Source of the DNA: Zeugodacus cucurbitae
Lineage: Eukaryota > Arthropoda > Insecta > Diptera > Tephritidae
Direction: 5' to 3'
Assembly (NCBI RefSeq): GCF_028554725.1
Contig: NC_071668.1
Coordinates: 44,964,501-45,028,500 of the forward strand
DNA: 64,000 nt
The notes under the pieces are model-generated. The model made no database searches. It worked only from the letters and a program-made list of their open reading frames with translations, and was not told where the DNA came from. Every line of letters begins with the position of its first letter. The stretch's first letter is position 1. Made by a program: the position numbers and the translations under genes. Shown here piece by piece: positions 1-12,238 of the stretch.

Positions 1-354
1 TTTAGTGACAGCTTTGGTGCCTTCGCTCACAGCATGCTTGGCCAATTCACCGGGCAAAAGTAGACGTACAGCTGTTTGGATTTCCCGACTAGTGATAGTT
101 GAACGTTTGTTGTAGTGAGCTAAACGCGATGCTTCGGCAGCAATACGTTCAAAAATATCATTTACGAAACTGTTCATGATACTCATGGCTTTTGATGAAA
201 TACCAGTATCGGGATGTACTTGCTTCAATACTTTATAAATGTAAATTGCATAACTTTCCTTCCTCTTGCGCTTCTTCTTCTTGTCATTTTTGGTAATATT
301 CTTCTGGGCCTTACCAGCCTTCTTCGCTGCTTTTCCACTAGTTTTAGGAGGCAT
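1..354 (-). CDS. His2B: Histone H2B (C-terminus cut by window edge)
   Basis: H2B pairs with H2A in the nucleosome core in the nucleus. Codons 1-118 are present; the last five residues and the stop lie outside the window, as the complete copy at 4861-5232 shows. The first ATG (354-352) is chosen because the upstream in-frame codons only offer GTG. The gene is broken by the window and not by mutation. Residues 1-36 are the basic tail, rich in lysine, and the histone fold follows from about residue 37. It is divergent from H2A, with 294 bp between start codons. Confidence 0.96.
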
Positions 355-415
355 TTTTTTTTTCACTATTTATTTTCCTTCACTTTGCACACTTCACACT
401 TCACACTTCACTTGA

Positions 416-425
416 TTATAATATA
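416..425 (-). promoter_or_regulatory. Probable H2B TATA box
   Basis: On the - strand this reads TATATTATAA, about 62-71 bp before the H2B ATG. That leaves room for a leader of about 40 nt. The match to the consensus is imperfect, so the call is tentative. Confidence 0.5.
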
Positions 426-541
426 GTGTAAAAGTGACACGCTTAAGTACTATTTTGCTGGCAAAGAGTTCGTTTATTCGGTCAATTAGGCACGAAGCGC
501 CATCGGCCCGAGTGTGCGCAGCTGTCTGTACAACAAAAAAG

Positions 542-549
542 TATATATA
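542..549 (+). promoter_or_regulatory. H2A TATA box
   Basis: TATATATA lies 100-107 bp before the H2A start codon and is followed by a start-site region with AGTG motifs. It is present unchanged in all units except unit 3, and is still visible in unit 14 at the window end. Confidence 0.75.
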
Positions 550-624
550 CAGCGACTGTGTTAGCATGAATGGCATATAGTGCTAGTGTGCAGTGCAGTT
601 CATAGTGTAATATTCTTTGTGTGA

Positions 625-1023
<399 letters not shown>

Positions 1024-1080
1024 ATACATATACGTACACAGTATACATCGCTAAAGTAAAAAAGTGTAAATCGACAAAAC

Positions 1081-1096
1081 CGTCCTTTTCAGGACG
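1081..1096 (+). terminator. H2A mRNA 3' stem-loop
   Basis: CGTCCT-TTTC-AGGACG forms a 6 bp stem with a 4 nt loop, the histone 3' processing signal bound by SLBP. The first pair is C-G, where the consensus has G-C; the second G-C pair is kept. It follows the H2A stop by 57 nt. Confidence 0.93.
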
Positions 1097-1110
1097 ACAA
1101 AATTCCCATA

Positions 1111-1117
1111 CAAAGAG
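1111..1117 (+). promoter_or_regulatory. Probable histone downstream element of H2A
   Basis: CAAAGAG lies 14 nt after the stem-loop, where the U7 snRNP target is expected. It matches the CUCUUUG segment I recall in Drosophila U7 snRNA. Confidence 0.55.
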
Positions 1118-1443
1118 GTTAATAATATTATTTTGTTAAAAATTTACAAAAATAAATATTTATTTGATGCATTATTAATACACAATATATATATGTATAT
1201 ATGTATATGTATGTGGGTTCCATACGTTTATATGTATGCAGATATGTATATATGTATAGAGGATACATATGAATGTACATGTATACTAGAAACAGTCGTC
1301 TACGTACAGTACAGTTTGTAGACGCTAAGTGTGTAGGGTAGATATGTACATATGTATATGTTGTGTGCATCTACATATGTACATTAAACACATATTAAAA
1401 ATTATTTGATGTGAATTTTTGATCATATTGTTTTAGAAATTGT

Positions 1444-1459
1444 GGTCCTGAAAAGGACC
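1444..1459 (-). terminator. H3 mRNA 3' stem-loop
   Basis: On the - strand GGTCCT-TTTC-AGGACC matches the histone stem-loop consensus, 29 nt after the H3 stop. No clear CAAAGAG follows it. Confidence 0.95.
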
Positions 1460-1488
1460 GTTTTGGGTATTTATTTGATTTAATACAA

Positions 1489-1926
<438 letters not shown>

Positions 1927-1958
1927 TTAACACTCACTGTACTACACTATTCACTGCA

Positions 1959-1966
1959 CTTATATT
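1959..1966 (-). promoter_or_regulatory. H3 TATA box
   Basis: On the - strand this reads AATATAAG, 60-67 bp before the H3 ATG. It is changed to AATATTAG in units 2 and 6 only. Confidence 0.65.
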
Positions 1967-2080
1967 TCCATGCAAAATAAACGCTTAAGTAAGAAAATGC
2001 CTAAAATTGTTCCATAAGTTCATAAAATCGGGGTGTGTGTTAGAAAGAGATAAAAATCATTGATTGCTGTAGATTTTTTG

Positions 2081-2088
2081 TATAAATA
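2081..2088 (+). promoter_or_regulatory. H4 TATA box
   Basis: TATAAATA lies 87-94 bp before the H4 start and is the clearest TATA box of the unit. I saw it unchanged in every unit. Confidence 0.8.
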
Positions 2089-2168
2089 CACGTGCGTTCG
2101 CTAGAGCACAACACAGTGAATAGTGAACAGTGAGTGAACATACTTGGTGCAAACAAAAAAATAAGTGA

Positions 2169-2486
<318 letters not shown>

Positions 2487-2533
2487 ACAATTTTTACTAA
2501 CATATGTATGTACGTGTACAGCATAAACAAAAC

Positions 2534-2549
2534 GGTCCTTTTCAGGACC
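2534..2549 (+). terminator. H4 mRNA 3' stem-loop
   Basis: GGTCCT-TTTC-AGGACC is identical to the H3 stem-loop. It lies 47 nt after the H4 stop and is followed by a weaker purine-rich stretch (AACGAAGA, 2563-2570). Confidence 0.95.
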
Positions 2550-3615
2550 ACGATATACATTCAACGAAGATTCAAAATAATTTTGATTTAACATATATGT
2601 ATTATATATATATATATATAATTTAAAAATTTTTGCGTATACTTATGTAATATTATATCTTTAAAATTCTTAATTTGACAGTAATTGACATTCAATCAAA
2701 TGATAAATATTAATTTTTAACGATATTCTATTTTAATATATATTTCTATTTTATTATACTTTAATAATTTAAAATAATGAATGACGGAAAAAAACCAAAA
2801 CCACTATATTAAGTACGTATATGCACATATAAGATGGGGTTAAATTTTTTCATGCGCCAGTAATTAGCATTATATCCAATTGAATATTAGTTATTAAATA
2901 TGTAAATACTCGAATACGTTAATCATTTTCATAATTTTTCGTCGTTTATACCTAACCTAACCCTGATTATACGAAATTAGGTTTCAAATTAATGAAATAT
3001 TAGTTGATATACAAATTTCATCATATATACACACATGCATATGTATGTATGTATGTATATATGTATTTAATAATTTACTATAAATATATTATTTTGGTAT
3101 ACATTTATGCAATAATATATATATAAATTGTATATTTAACTAGTAATCATTATAGTCTTATTATTATTTTCATTTTGTGTTGAAAATTTGAGTCTATCGC
3201 CTGTATACACTTCATAGTTAATGAATAACAGCAAAATGGCCCCAGTGATAACCACTAGAAATTTATTAAATTTTATTTTTATTTATTTCTTAAAAAAATC
3301 TTGTTGTAACTTGTTTAGATCATTAATTATATGAATTATTTATAATTTGTAAAATAATATTAGGAATTAATTTGAAAATTCTTGAGAAAATCGAAATTTA
3401 AGAGGAAATTTTTGACTTTTAGAGCACAAAGTTTGGACAAAATCTCATTTTACATGAAAAATATATATTGCAAAGAAAAATGTGTAATAGATTATCAAAG
3501 CAACACATTTAGGCTATATAATTACATTTAAAACATTTTGATAAATTCAATATTCGATTTTTAGTCAATTAAATAAACTTCAAAGTTTGTCATATTGAGA
3601 TGTTAATTTGCACTG

Positions 3616-3750
3616 GATCAGAAATTTTTGTCACACATCTTTTCTACTGGCGTCTCAAATTTTAAAGGGATAACAATTTTAAGATGTACATGGAAATTTT
3701 AGTGCTTAAAGTGTGTATATTATTATAACATCAATATCAATAAAGTGAAA
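3616..3750 (+). promoter_or_regulatory. H1 upstream region without a clear TATA box
   Basis: No TATA box lies at a workable distance from the H1 start. The only TATA-like run (3716-3727) ends 23 bp before the ATG, which leaves almost no leader. AGTGCTTAAAGTGTG (3701-3715) resembles the CTTAAGCGTGT seen on the - strand upstream of H2B. Drosophila H1 is known to be TATA-less and to depend on TRF2, and this arrangement fits that. Confidence 0.5.
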
Positions 3751-4488
3751 ATGTCTGATACAATTGCTGTTGCGAGTGTTGGTTCTCCGGTAGCGGGCTC
3801 CTCTGCTATTTCTGAGAAAAAAGTTCCTGCCAAAAAGGTAGTTAAGCCAAAAAAGCCTTCCGTTGCTCCTACTCATCCGCCAACACAACAAATGGTCGAT
3901 GCATCAATTAAGAACTTAAAGGAACGTGGTGGCTCATCACTTTTGGCAATTAAGAAATACATCAGTGCTACATACAAATGCGATGCCCAAAAATTAGCAC
4001 CATTCATCAAGCGGTATTTGAAGTCGGCTGTTACTAGTGGTAAATTGATTCAAACTAAAGGAAAGGGCGCATCCGGTTCTTTCAAACTATCAGTGGCGGC
4101 TAGTAAATCCAGTAAATCTGGAGAAGGTAAATCAAAGGCACAACAGAAAGCAGTGAAATCCACCGAGAAGAAGCCCAAAAAGAAATTGGCGAAATCGGCA
4201 GATGGTGTGGTGTCAAAGAAGAAGGCAGCGGTTGGTGGTAAGAAAGTTAGTGGCGAGAAAAAAGTGAAGAAAGCTGTTGCCAGTAAGAAAACAGCGGAGA
4301 AGAAGAAAAGTGAAAAGGTTAAAGCGAAAGATGCGAAAAAGACTGGATCAGTTAAAGCCAAACCAGCTAAAGCTAAATCGACTCCAAGCAAATCAAAGGC
4401 ATTAAAAGCGAAAACGCCTAGTGTGAAAACCAAGAAAGCCGCGGCCAATAAAAAACCAGTCGCCAAGAAAGCGCCAGCTAAAAAGTAA
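3751..4488 (+). CDS. His1: Linker histone H1
   Basis: Linker histone of 245 residues that binds DNA entering and leaving the nucleosome. An N-terminal tail (about 1-39) leads into the winged-helix globular domain (about 40-115), marked by [20 protein letters not shown] and the [12 protein letters not shown] end. A long lysine/alanine/serine-rich C-terminal tail (116-245) follows. ATG at 3751 is used; the in-frame GTG six bases earlier is rejected since Drosophila H1 also begins MSD. Length is close to Drosophila H1 (256 as recalled). H1 is the most variable of the five genes in this array. It has no divergent partner and is convergent with the next H2B. Confidence 0.96.
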   Translation: MSDTIAVASVGSPVAGSSAISEKKVPAKKVVKPKKPSVAPTHPPTQQMVDASIKNLKERGGSSLLAIKKYISATYKCDAQKLAPFIKRYLKSAVTSGKLIQTKGKGASGSFKLSVAASKSSKSGEGKSKAQQKAVKSTEKKPKKKLAKSADGVVSKKKAAVGGKKVSGEKKVKKAVASKKTAEKKKSEKVKAKDAKKTGSVKAKPAKAKSTPSKSKALKAKTPSVKTKKAAANKKPVAKKAPAKK

Positions 4489-4530
4489 ACTATACAAAAC
4501 AAAACTAAAGTGGCGTATAAGAAGTAAATA

Positions 4531-4546
4531 AGCCCTTTTCAGGGCT
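4531..4546 (+). terminator. H1 mRNA 3' stem-loop
   Basis: AGCCCT-TTTC-AGGGCT has an A-U closing pair instead of the consensus G-C, with the second G-C pair kept. It lies 42 nt after the H1 stop. Confidence 0.93.
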
Positions 4547-4786
4547 ACAAAAAACCTTAACATATCGATCAAAAAATTATATTTAACAAAATCATTCGAA
4601 AAATTATATATATTTTAGAAATCCAATTAATTCATAATGTTCAAATTGTATTTTGCGCTCTCCACATATCACATCACCTATATATATGTATATTATATGT
4701 TATTAAATTATATCGCTATACGTAACAGTCATTCCATTCATTCATAATATGTACATATATAGGTATTGTATAATAAATTAGCTATA

Positions 4787-4794
4787 TCTCTTTG
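4787..4794 (-). promoter_or_regulatory. Probable histone downstream element of H2B
   Basis: CAAAGAGA on the - strand, 16 nt past the stem-loop, has the same core as the H2A element. Confidence 0.55.
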
Positions 4795-4810
4795 TTGATT
4801 TATATATTGT

Positions 4811-4826
4811 GGCCCTGAAAAGGGCC
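4811..4826 (-). terminator. H2B mRNA 3' stem-loop (unit 2)
   Basis: On the - strand GGCCCT-TTTC-AGGGCC is fully canonical, 34 nt after the H2B stop. CAAAGAGA follows 16 nt further (4794-4787), a good candidate U7 target. Confidence 0.95.
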
Positions 4827-4860
4827 TTTTTGCCATTCGTTACAAAATCTTTTGGATAAA

Positions 4861-5232
4861 TTACTTGGAACTTGTGTATTTAGTGACAGCTTTGGTGCCT
4901 TCGCTCACAGCATGCTTGGCCAATTCACCGGGCAAAAGTAGACGTACAGCTGTTTGGATTTCCCGACTAGTGATAGTTGAACGTTTGTTGTAGTGAGCTA
5001 AACGCGATGCTTCGGCAGCAATACGTTCAAAAATATCATTTACGAAACTGTTCATGATACTCATGGCTTTTGATGAAATACCAGTATCGGGATGTACTTG
5101 CTTCAATACTTTATAAATGTAAATTGCATAACTTTCCTTCCTCTTGCGCTTCTTCTTCTTGTCATTTTTGGTAATATTCTTCTGGGCCTTACCAGCCTTC
5201 TTCGCTGCTTTTCCACTAGTTTTAGGAGGCAT
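4861..5232 (-). CDS. His2B: Histone H2B, reference full-length copy
   Basis: H2B of 123 residues: lysine-rich tail to about residue 36, histone fold to about residue 100, then the C-terminal helix ending AVTKYTSSK with the ubiquitylation lysine K118. As far as I recall it differs from Drosophila H2B by a single residue in the tail (N at 23, in KNITKN). Three lysine codons and a GTG precede the ATG in frame in copies with ten T. With nine T that GTG falls out of frame, which supports the ATG as start. The stem-loop is at 4811-4826. It is divergent from H2A at 5527 and convergent with H1 ending at 4488. Confidence 0.97.
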
Positions 5233-5502
5233 TTTTTTTTTCACTATTTATTTTCCTTCACTTTGCACACTTCACACTTCACACTTCACTTGATTATAAT
5301 ATAGTGTAAAAGTGACACGCTTAAGTACTATTTTGCTGGCAAAGAGTTCGTTTATTCGGTCAATTAGGCACGAAGCGCCATCGGCCCGAGTGTGCGCAGC
5401 TGTCTGTACAACAAAAAAGTATATATACAGCGACTGTGTTAGCATGAATGGCATATAGTGCTAGTGTGCAGTGCAGTTCATAGTGTAATATTCTTTGTGT
5501 GA

Positions 5503-5901
<399 letters not shown>

Positions 5902-6366
5902 ATACATATACGTACACAGTATACATCGCTAAAGTAAAAAAGTGTAAATCGACAAAACCGTCCTTTTCAGGACGACAAAATTCCCATACAAAGAGGTTAA
6001 TAATATTATTTTGTTAAAAATTTACAAAAATAAATATTTATTTGATGCATTATTAATACACAATATATATATGTATATATGTATATGTATGTGGGTTCCA
6101 TACGTTTATATGTATGCAGATATGTATATATGTATAGAGGATACATATGAATGTACATGTATACTAGAAACAGTCGTCTACGTACAGTACAGTTTGTAGA
6201 CGCTAAGTGTGTAGGGTAGATATGTACATATGTATATGTTGTGTGCATCTACATATGTACATTAAACACATATTAAAAATTATTTGATGTGAATTTTTGA
6301 TCATATTGTTTTAGAAATTGTGGTCCTGAAAAGGACCGTTTTGGGTATTTATTTGATTTAATACAA

Positions 6367-6804
<438 letters not shown>

Positions 6805-6836
6805 TTAACACTCACTGTACTACACTATTCACTGCA

Positions 6837-6844
6837 CTAATATT
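6837..6844 (-). promoter_or_regulatory. H3 TATA box, altered copy (unit 2)
   Basis: T-to-A at 6839 turns TATAAG into TATTAG on the - strand. No replacement TATA box is evident nearby, so this H3 copy may be weaker. Confidence 0.6.
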
Positions 6845-7050
6845 TCCATGCAAAATAAACGCTTAAGTAAGAAAATGCCTAAAATTGTTCCATAAGTTCA
6901 TAAAATCGGGGTGTGTGTTAGAAAGAGATAAAAATCATTGATTGCTGTAGATTTTTTGTATAAATACACGTGCGTTCGCTAGAGCACAACACAGTGAATA
7001 GTGAACAGTGAGTGAGTGAACATACTTGGTGCAAACAAAAAAATAAGTGA

Positions 7051-7368
<318 letters not shown>

Positions 7369-8632
7369 ACAATTTTTACTAACATATGTATGTACGTGTA
7401 CAGCATAAACAAAACGGTCCTTTTCAGGACCACGATATACATTCAACGAAGATTCAAAATAATTTTGATTTAACATATATGTATTATATATATATATATA
7501 TAATTTAAAAATTTTTGCGTATACTTATGTAATATTATATCTTTAAAATTCTTAATTTGACAGTAATTGACATTCAATCAAATGATAAATATTAATTTTT
7601 AACGATATTCTATTTTAATATATATTTCTATTTTATTATACTTTAATAATTTAAAATAATGAATGACGGAAAAAAACCAAAACCACTATATTAAGTACGT
7701 ATATGCACATATAAGATGGGGTTAAATTTTTTCATGCGCCAGTAATTAGCATTATATCCAATTGAATATTAGTTATTAAATATGTAAATACTCGAATACG
7801 TTAATCATTTTCATAATTTTTCGTCGTTTATACCTAACCTAACCCTGATTATACGAAATTAGGTTTCAAATTAATGAAATATTAGTTGATATACAAATTT
7901 CATCATATATACACACATGCATATGTATGTATGTATGTATATATGTATTTAATAATTTACTATAAATATATTATTTTGGTATACATTTATGCAATAATAT
8001 ATATATAAATTGTATATTTAACTAGTAATCATTATAGTCTTATTATTATTTTCATTTTGTGTTGAAAATTTGAGTCTATCGCCTGTATACACTTCATAGT
8101 TAATGAATAACAGCAAAATGGCCCCAGTGATAACCACTAGAAATTTATTAAATTTTATTTTTATTTATTTCTTAAAAAAATCTTGTTGTAACTTGTTTAG
8201 ATCATTAATTATATGAATTATTTATAATTTGTAAAATAATATTAGGAATTAATTTGAAAATTCTTGAGAAAATCGAAATTTAAGAGGAAATTTTTGACTT
8301 TTAGAGCACAAAGTTTGGACAAAATCTCATTTTACATGAAAAATATATATTGCAAAGAAAAATGTGTAATAGATTATCAAAGCAACACATTTAGGCTATA
8401 TAATTACATTTAAAACATTTTGATAAATTCAATATTCGATTTTTAGTCAATTAAATAAACTTCAAAGTTTGTCATATTGAGATGTTAATTTGCACTGGAT
8501 CAGAAATTTTTGTCACACATCTTTTCTACTGGCGTCTCAAATTTTAAAGGGATAACAATTTTAAGATGTACATGGAAATTTTAGTGCTTAAAGTGTGTAT
8601 ATTATTATAACATCAATATCAATAAAGTGAAA

Positions 8633-9370
8633 ATGTCTGATACAATTGCTGTTGCGAGTGTTGGTTCTCCGGTAGCGGGCTCCTCTGCTATTTCTGAGAA
8701 AAAAGTTCCTGCCAAAAAGGTAGTTAAGCCAAAAAAGCCTTCCGTTGCTCCTACTCATCCGCCGACACAACAAATGGTCGATGCATCAATTAAGAACTTA
8801 AAGGAACGTGGTGGCTCATCACTTTTGGCAATTAAGAAATACATCAGTGCTACATACAAATGCGATGCCCAAAAATTAGCACCATTCATCAAGCGGTATT
8901 TGAAGTCGGCTGTTACTAGTGGTAAATTGATTCAAACTAAAGGAAAGGGCGCATCCGGTTCTTTCAAACTATCAGTGGCGGCTAGTAAATCCAGTAAATC
9001 TGGAGAAGGTAAATCAAAGGCACAACAGAAAGCAGTGAAATCCACCGAGAAGAAGCCCAAAAAGAAATTGGCGAAATCGGCAGATGGTGTGGTGTCAAAG
9101 AAGAAGGCAGCGGTTGGTGGTAAGAAAGTTAGTGGCGAGAAAAAAGTGAAGAAAGCTGTTGCCAGTAAGAAAACAGCGGAGAAGAAGAAAAGTGAAAAGG
9201 TTAAAGCGAAAGATGCGAAAAAGACTGGATCAGTTAAAGCCAAACCAGCTAAAGCTAAATCGACTCCAAGCAAATCAAAGGCATTAAAAGCGAAAACGCC
9301 TAGTGTGAAAACCAAGAAAGCCGCGGCCAATAAAAAACCAGTCGCCAAGAAAGCGCCAGCTAAAAAGTAA
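8633..9370 (+). CDS. His1: Linker histone H1 (unit 2)
   Basis: Same protein as the unit 1 copy. One silent difference, CCG instead of CCA in the proline pair before TQQMVD, is shared only with the broken H1 of unit 8. Stem-loop at 9413-9428. Confidence 0.96.
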   Translation: MSDTIAVASVGSPVAGSSAISEKKVPAKKVVKPKKPSVAPTHPPTQQMVDASIKNLKERGGSSLLAIKKYISATYKCDAQKLAPFIKRYLKSAVTSGKLIQTKGKGASGSFKLSVAASKSSKSGEGKSKAQQKAVKSTEKKPKKKLAKSADGVVSKKKAAVGGKKVSGEKKVKKAVASKKTAEKKKSEKVKAKDAKKTGSVKAKPAKAKSTPSKSKALKAKTPSVKTKKAAANKKPVAKKAPAKK

Positions 9371-9742
9371 ACTATACAAAACAAAACTAAAGTGGCGTAT
9401 AAGAAGTAAATAAGCCCTTTTCAGGGCTACAAAAAACCTTAACATATCGATCAAAAAATTATATTTAACAAAATCATTCGAAAAATTATATATATTTTAG
9501 AAATCCAATTAATTCATAATGTTCAAATTGTATTTTGCGCTCTCCACATATCACATCACCTATATATATGTATATTATATGTTATTAAATTATATCGCTA
9601 TACGTAACAGTCATTCCATTCATTCATAATATGTACATATATAGGTATTGTATAATAAATTAGCTATATCTCTTTGTTGATTTATATATTGTGGCCCTGA
9701 AAAGGGCCTTTTTGCCATTCGTTACAAAATCTTTTGGATAAA

Positions 9743-10114
9743 TTATTTGGAACTTGTGTATTTAGTGACAGCTTTGGTGCCTTCGCTCACAGCATGCTTG
9801 GCCAATTCACCGGGCAAAAGTAGACGTACAGCTGTTTGGATTTCCCGACTAGTGATAGTTGAACGTTTGTTGTAGTGAGCTAAACGCGATGCTTCGGCAG
9901 CAATACGTTCAAAAATATCATTTACGAAACTGTTCATGATACTCATGGCTTTTGATGAAATACCAGTATCGGGATGTACTTGCTTCAATACTTTATAAAT
10001 GTAAATTGCATAACTTTCCTTCCTCTTGCGCTTCTTCTTCTTGTCATTTTTGGTAATATTCTTCTGGGCCTTACCAGCCTTCTTCGCTGCTTTTCCACTA
10101 GTTTTAGGAGGCAT
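9743..10114 (-). CDS. His2B: Histone H2B (unit 3)
   Basis: Same protein as at 4861-5232. The leader has lost one 7 bp repeat, the T run is nine, and the last lysine codon is AAA instead of AAG. Stem-loop at 9693-9708. Distance to the H2A start is 286 bp, the shortest in the array. Confidence 0.97.
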
Positions 10115-10293
10115 TTTTTTTTCACTATTTATTTTCCTTCACTTTGCACACTTCACACTTCACTTGATTATAATATAGTGTAAAAGTGACACGCTTAAGT
10201 ACTATTTTGCTGGCAAAGAGTTCGTTTATTCGGTCAATTAGGCACGAAGCGCCATCGGCCCGAGTGTGCGCAGCTGTCTGTACAACAAAAAAG

Positions 10294-10301
10294 TATATGT
10301 A
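10294..10301 (+). promoter_or_regulatory. H2A TATA box, unit 3 variant
   Basis: The box reads TATATGTA here (A-to-G at 10299), against TATATATA in the other units. A TATA sequence is still readable, so the effect could be weak or none. Confidence 0.6.
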
Positions 10302-10376
10302 CAGCGACTGTGTTAGCATGAATGGCATATAGTGCTAGTGTGCAGTGCAGTTCATAGTGTAATATTCTTTGTGTGA

Positions 10377-10775
<399 letters not shown>

Positions 10776-11240
10776 ATACATATACATACACAGTATACAT
10801 CGCTAAAGTAAAAAAGTGTAAATCGACAAAACCGTCCTTTTCAGGACGACAAAATTCCCATACAAAGAGGTTAATAATATTATTTTGTTAAAAATTTACA
10901 AAAATAAATATTTATTTGATGCATTATTAATACACAATATATATATGTATATATGTATATGTATGTGGGTTCCATACGTTTATATGTATGCAGATATGTA
11001 TATATGTATAGAGGATACATATGAATGTACATGTATACTAGAAACAGTCGTCTACGTACAGTACAGTTTGTAGACGCTAAGTGTGTAGGGTAGATATGTA
11101 CATATGTATATGTTGTGTGCATCTACATATGTACATTAAACACATATTAAAAATTATTTGATGTGAATTTTTGATCATATTGTTTTAGAAATTGTGGTCC
11201 TGAAAAGGACCGTTTTGGGTATTTATTTGATTTAATACAA

Positions 11241-11678
<438 letters not shown>

Positions 11679-11920
11679 TTAACACTCACTGTACTACACT
11701 ATTCACTGCACTTATATTTCCATGCAAAATAAACGCTTAAGTAAGAAAATGCCTAAAATTGTTCCATAAGTTCATAAAATCGGGGTGTGTGTTAGAAAGA
11801 GATAAAAATCATTGATTGCTGTAGATTTTTTGTATAAATACACGTGCGTTCGCTAGAGCACAACACAGTGAATAGTGAACAGTGAGTGAACATACTTGGT
11901 GCAAACAAAAAAATAAGTGA

Positions 11921-12238
<318 letters not shown>

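Larger units (their letters stand above)
1024..1488. other. Convergent H2A/H3 spacer (unit 1)
   Basis: Both 3' stem-loops point into this 465 bp region. Between them are TATG/TATA microsatellite sequence (about 1185-1290), a 7 bp hairpin (CGTCTAC at 1297-1303 with GTAGACG at 1318-1324) and a perfect 13 bp inverted repeat (1344-1356 with 1372-1384, 15 nt loop). AATAAA at 1151-1156 could act as a backup poly(A) signal for H2A. I see no gene. Confidence 0.8.
2487..3750. other. AT-rich H4/H1 spacer (unit 1)
   Basis: This 1,264 bp spacer is the longest gene-free stretch of the unit and keeps exactly this length in every complete unit. It holds the H4 stem-loop, a TA run (about 2602-2621), a TATG run (about 3041-3064), A/T-rich sequence, a hairpin with AACCTAA (2954-2960) and TTAGGTT (2977-2983), and the H1 upstream region at its end. 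There is no credible ORF. In Drosophila an AT-rich histone spacer contains a scaffold attachment region; whether this one does is not shown. Confidence 0.75.
4489..4860. other. Convergent H1/H2B spacer (unit 1/2 junction)
   Basis: The 372 bp hold the H1 stem-loop, AT-rich sequence, the CAAAGAGA element and the H2B stem-loop. After H1 of units 4, 7, 9 and 10 the same spacer is 382 bp because of a 10 bp insertion that duplicates a TATATATGTA-type stretch. I see no gene. Confidence 0.8.

Noticed and set aside
1128..1370. Overlapping small ORFs on both strands in the H2A/H3 spacer
   Set aside because: They run through TATG/TATA microsatellite sequence and give tyrosine/isoleucine-rich products. 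The - strand ORF is missing from units 11-13 without other change.
3716..3727. TATA-like run as the H1 TATA box
   Set aside because: It ends 23 bp before the ATG, so a start 30 bp downstream would fall inside the coding region.
4050..4502. A 150-codon ORF on the - strand inside H1, present in nearly every unit
   Set aside because: It is the antisense of the lysine/alanine-rich H1 tail, which reads as phenylalanine and leucine. Its composition is an artefact of the H1 codons, and it has no promoter or start context of its own.
5233..5244. An earlier in-frame start for H2B giving MKKK before MPPK
   Set aside because: The upstream codon is GTG, and in half the units a one-base change in the T run puts it out of frame. 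The same reasoning removes GTG starts before H3 and H1.
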